Shown: positions 21,787 to 21,973 of the stretch, piece after piece | Layout: every line of letters begins with the position of its first letter | Numbering within the stretch: the first letter of the stretch is position 1 | DNA from: CAZFIM01 sp964519615 | GTDB taxonomy: Bacteria > Chloroflexota > Dehalococcoidia > GIF9 > UBA5629 | Direction of reading: 5' to 3' | Assembly: GCA_964519615.1 (NCBI GenBank) | Contig: CAZFIM010000037.1 | Span: 1 to 21,973, forward strand | DNA: 21,973 nt | Notes under the pieces: model-generated | Database searches by the model: none | The model's input: the letters and a program-made list of their open reading frames with translations, nothing else | What the model was told of the DNA's origin: nothing | Position numbers and translations under genes: made by a program

Positions 21787-21973
21787 CTATTCTGAAAAGG
21801 CGCGCCAGACACCCCGCCCGAAGGCCTCAATCAGATAGTACATCGCGGTAGCACCGGCATCCTGTACGCCAACACCACCGTCAGTTCGCCAGCTGGCACG
21901 GCTGTGTTTTGCCCTCATTTCAATAGTTGCTTCCATTCCCTTTTTGGCAGCCTTAACAGCTGATTCCACAGCA
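21787..21973 (-). CDS. dhaL: Dihydroxyacetone kinase DhaL subunit (DAK2 domain), C-terminal fragment
   Basis: Only the last 61 residues are in the window; the gene enters from the right edge, and the GTG at 21969 is an internal Val codon. The visible part, AAKKGMEATIEMRAKHSRASW followed by GGVGVQDAGATAMYYL, matches the end of DhaL/DAK2 domains (A..G...T..M.A..GRASY......G..D.GA.S). DhaL is the nucleotide-binding subunit that passes phosphate to dihydroxyacetone or a related sugar bound by DhaK. The typical GRA is SRA here. Whether it is a stand-alone DhaL, a PTS-dependent form or a fused kinase cannot be seen. Downstream is the MBL gene, 142 bp on. Confidence 0.82.
   Translation of the reverse strand, partial: AVESAVKAAKKGMEATIEMRAKHSRASWRTDGGVGVQDAGATAMYYLIEAFGRGVWRAFSE

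Overview
The window looks like a catabolic and transport region of an anaerobic bacterium. Supporting signs are a corrinoid protein beside a URO-D-fold methyltransferase, an Fe-dependent alcohol dehydrogenase, the start of an Old Yellow Enzyme family oxidoreductase, a DUF169 protein, CoA-linked oxidation genes, and two complete uptake systems (a Liv-type ABC and a TRAP transporter). Lipoprotein linkers rich in Thr-Pro or Ser-Pro, together with many URO-D/corrinoid genes, are common in Dehalococcoidia-like Chloroflexota and also occur in syntrophic or sulfate-reducing lineages. The lineage is therefore only a low-confidence guess. No rRNA, tRNA, CRISPR array, transposase or integrase was seen.

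Layout. At 1-91 (minus) is the first 30 codons of an OYE-family flavin oxidoreductase. At 498-1253 and 1915-3087 (plus) are a DUF169 protein and an Fe-ADH, the latter ending in a 15-bp bidirectional terminator (3161-3194). Everything from 3246 to the right edge is on the minus strand. Reading in transcription order from the right, the first genes are a cut dhaL (21973-21787), an MBL-fold hydrolase (21644-20892) and a cupin (20744-20385). A 484-bp gap with a strong hairpin follows. Next is a GntR/FCD regulator with twin palindromes in its promoter (19840-19076), followed closely by an mmsA-like dehydrogenase, a ferritin-like protein, a 66-aa Cys-rich protein, a carboxymuconolactone-decarboxylase-family protein and an acyl-CoA dehydrogenase (to 15181). 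A TRAP system follows, with a frameshifted binding protein and a fused DctQM permease (14968-11779). After a 781-bp gap holding a promoter and a structured leader come a corrinoid protein, a URO-D methyltransferase, and the five Liv genes SBP-livH-livM-livG-livF (10997-4216). An SDR dehydrogenase (4013-3246) with its own likely promoter ends the minus-strand run.

How the genes may work together (inference). The corrinoid/URO-D pair sits directly ahead of the Liv importer, which suggests uptake and demethylation of a small methylated compound. The GntR-headed cluster suggests TRAP import of an organic acid, oxidation at the CoA level by an atypical acyl-CoA dehydrogenase, and CoA-acylating oxidation of a (methyl)malonate-semialdehyde-like intermediate. 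In both transporter operons a large stem-loop without a U-tract lies between the binding-protein gene and the permease gene. This would fit differential expression of the binding protein.

Most notable observations: the corrinoid/URO-D/ABC operon and its possible alternative-pairing leader, an acyl-CoA dehydrogenase lacking the usual catalytic Glu, two small unstudied proteins inside the mmsA-ACAD cluster, twin 12-bp palindromes over the regulator promoter, and a one-base frameshift in the TRAP binding protein.
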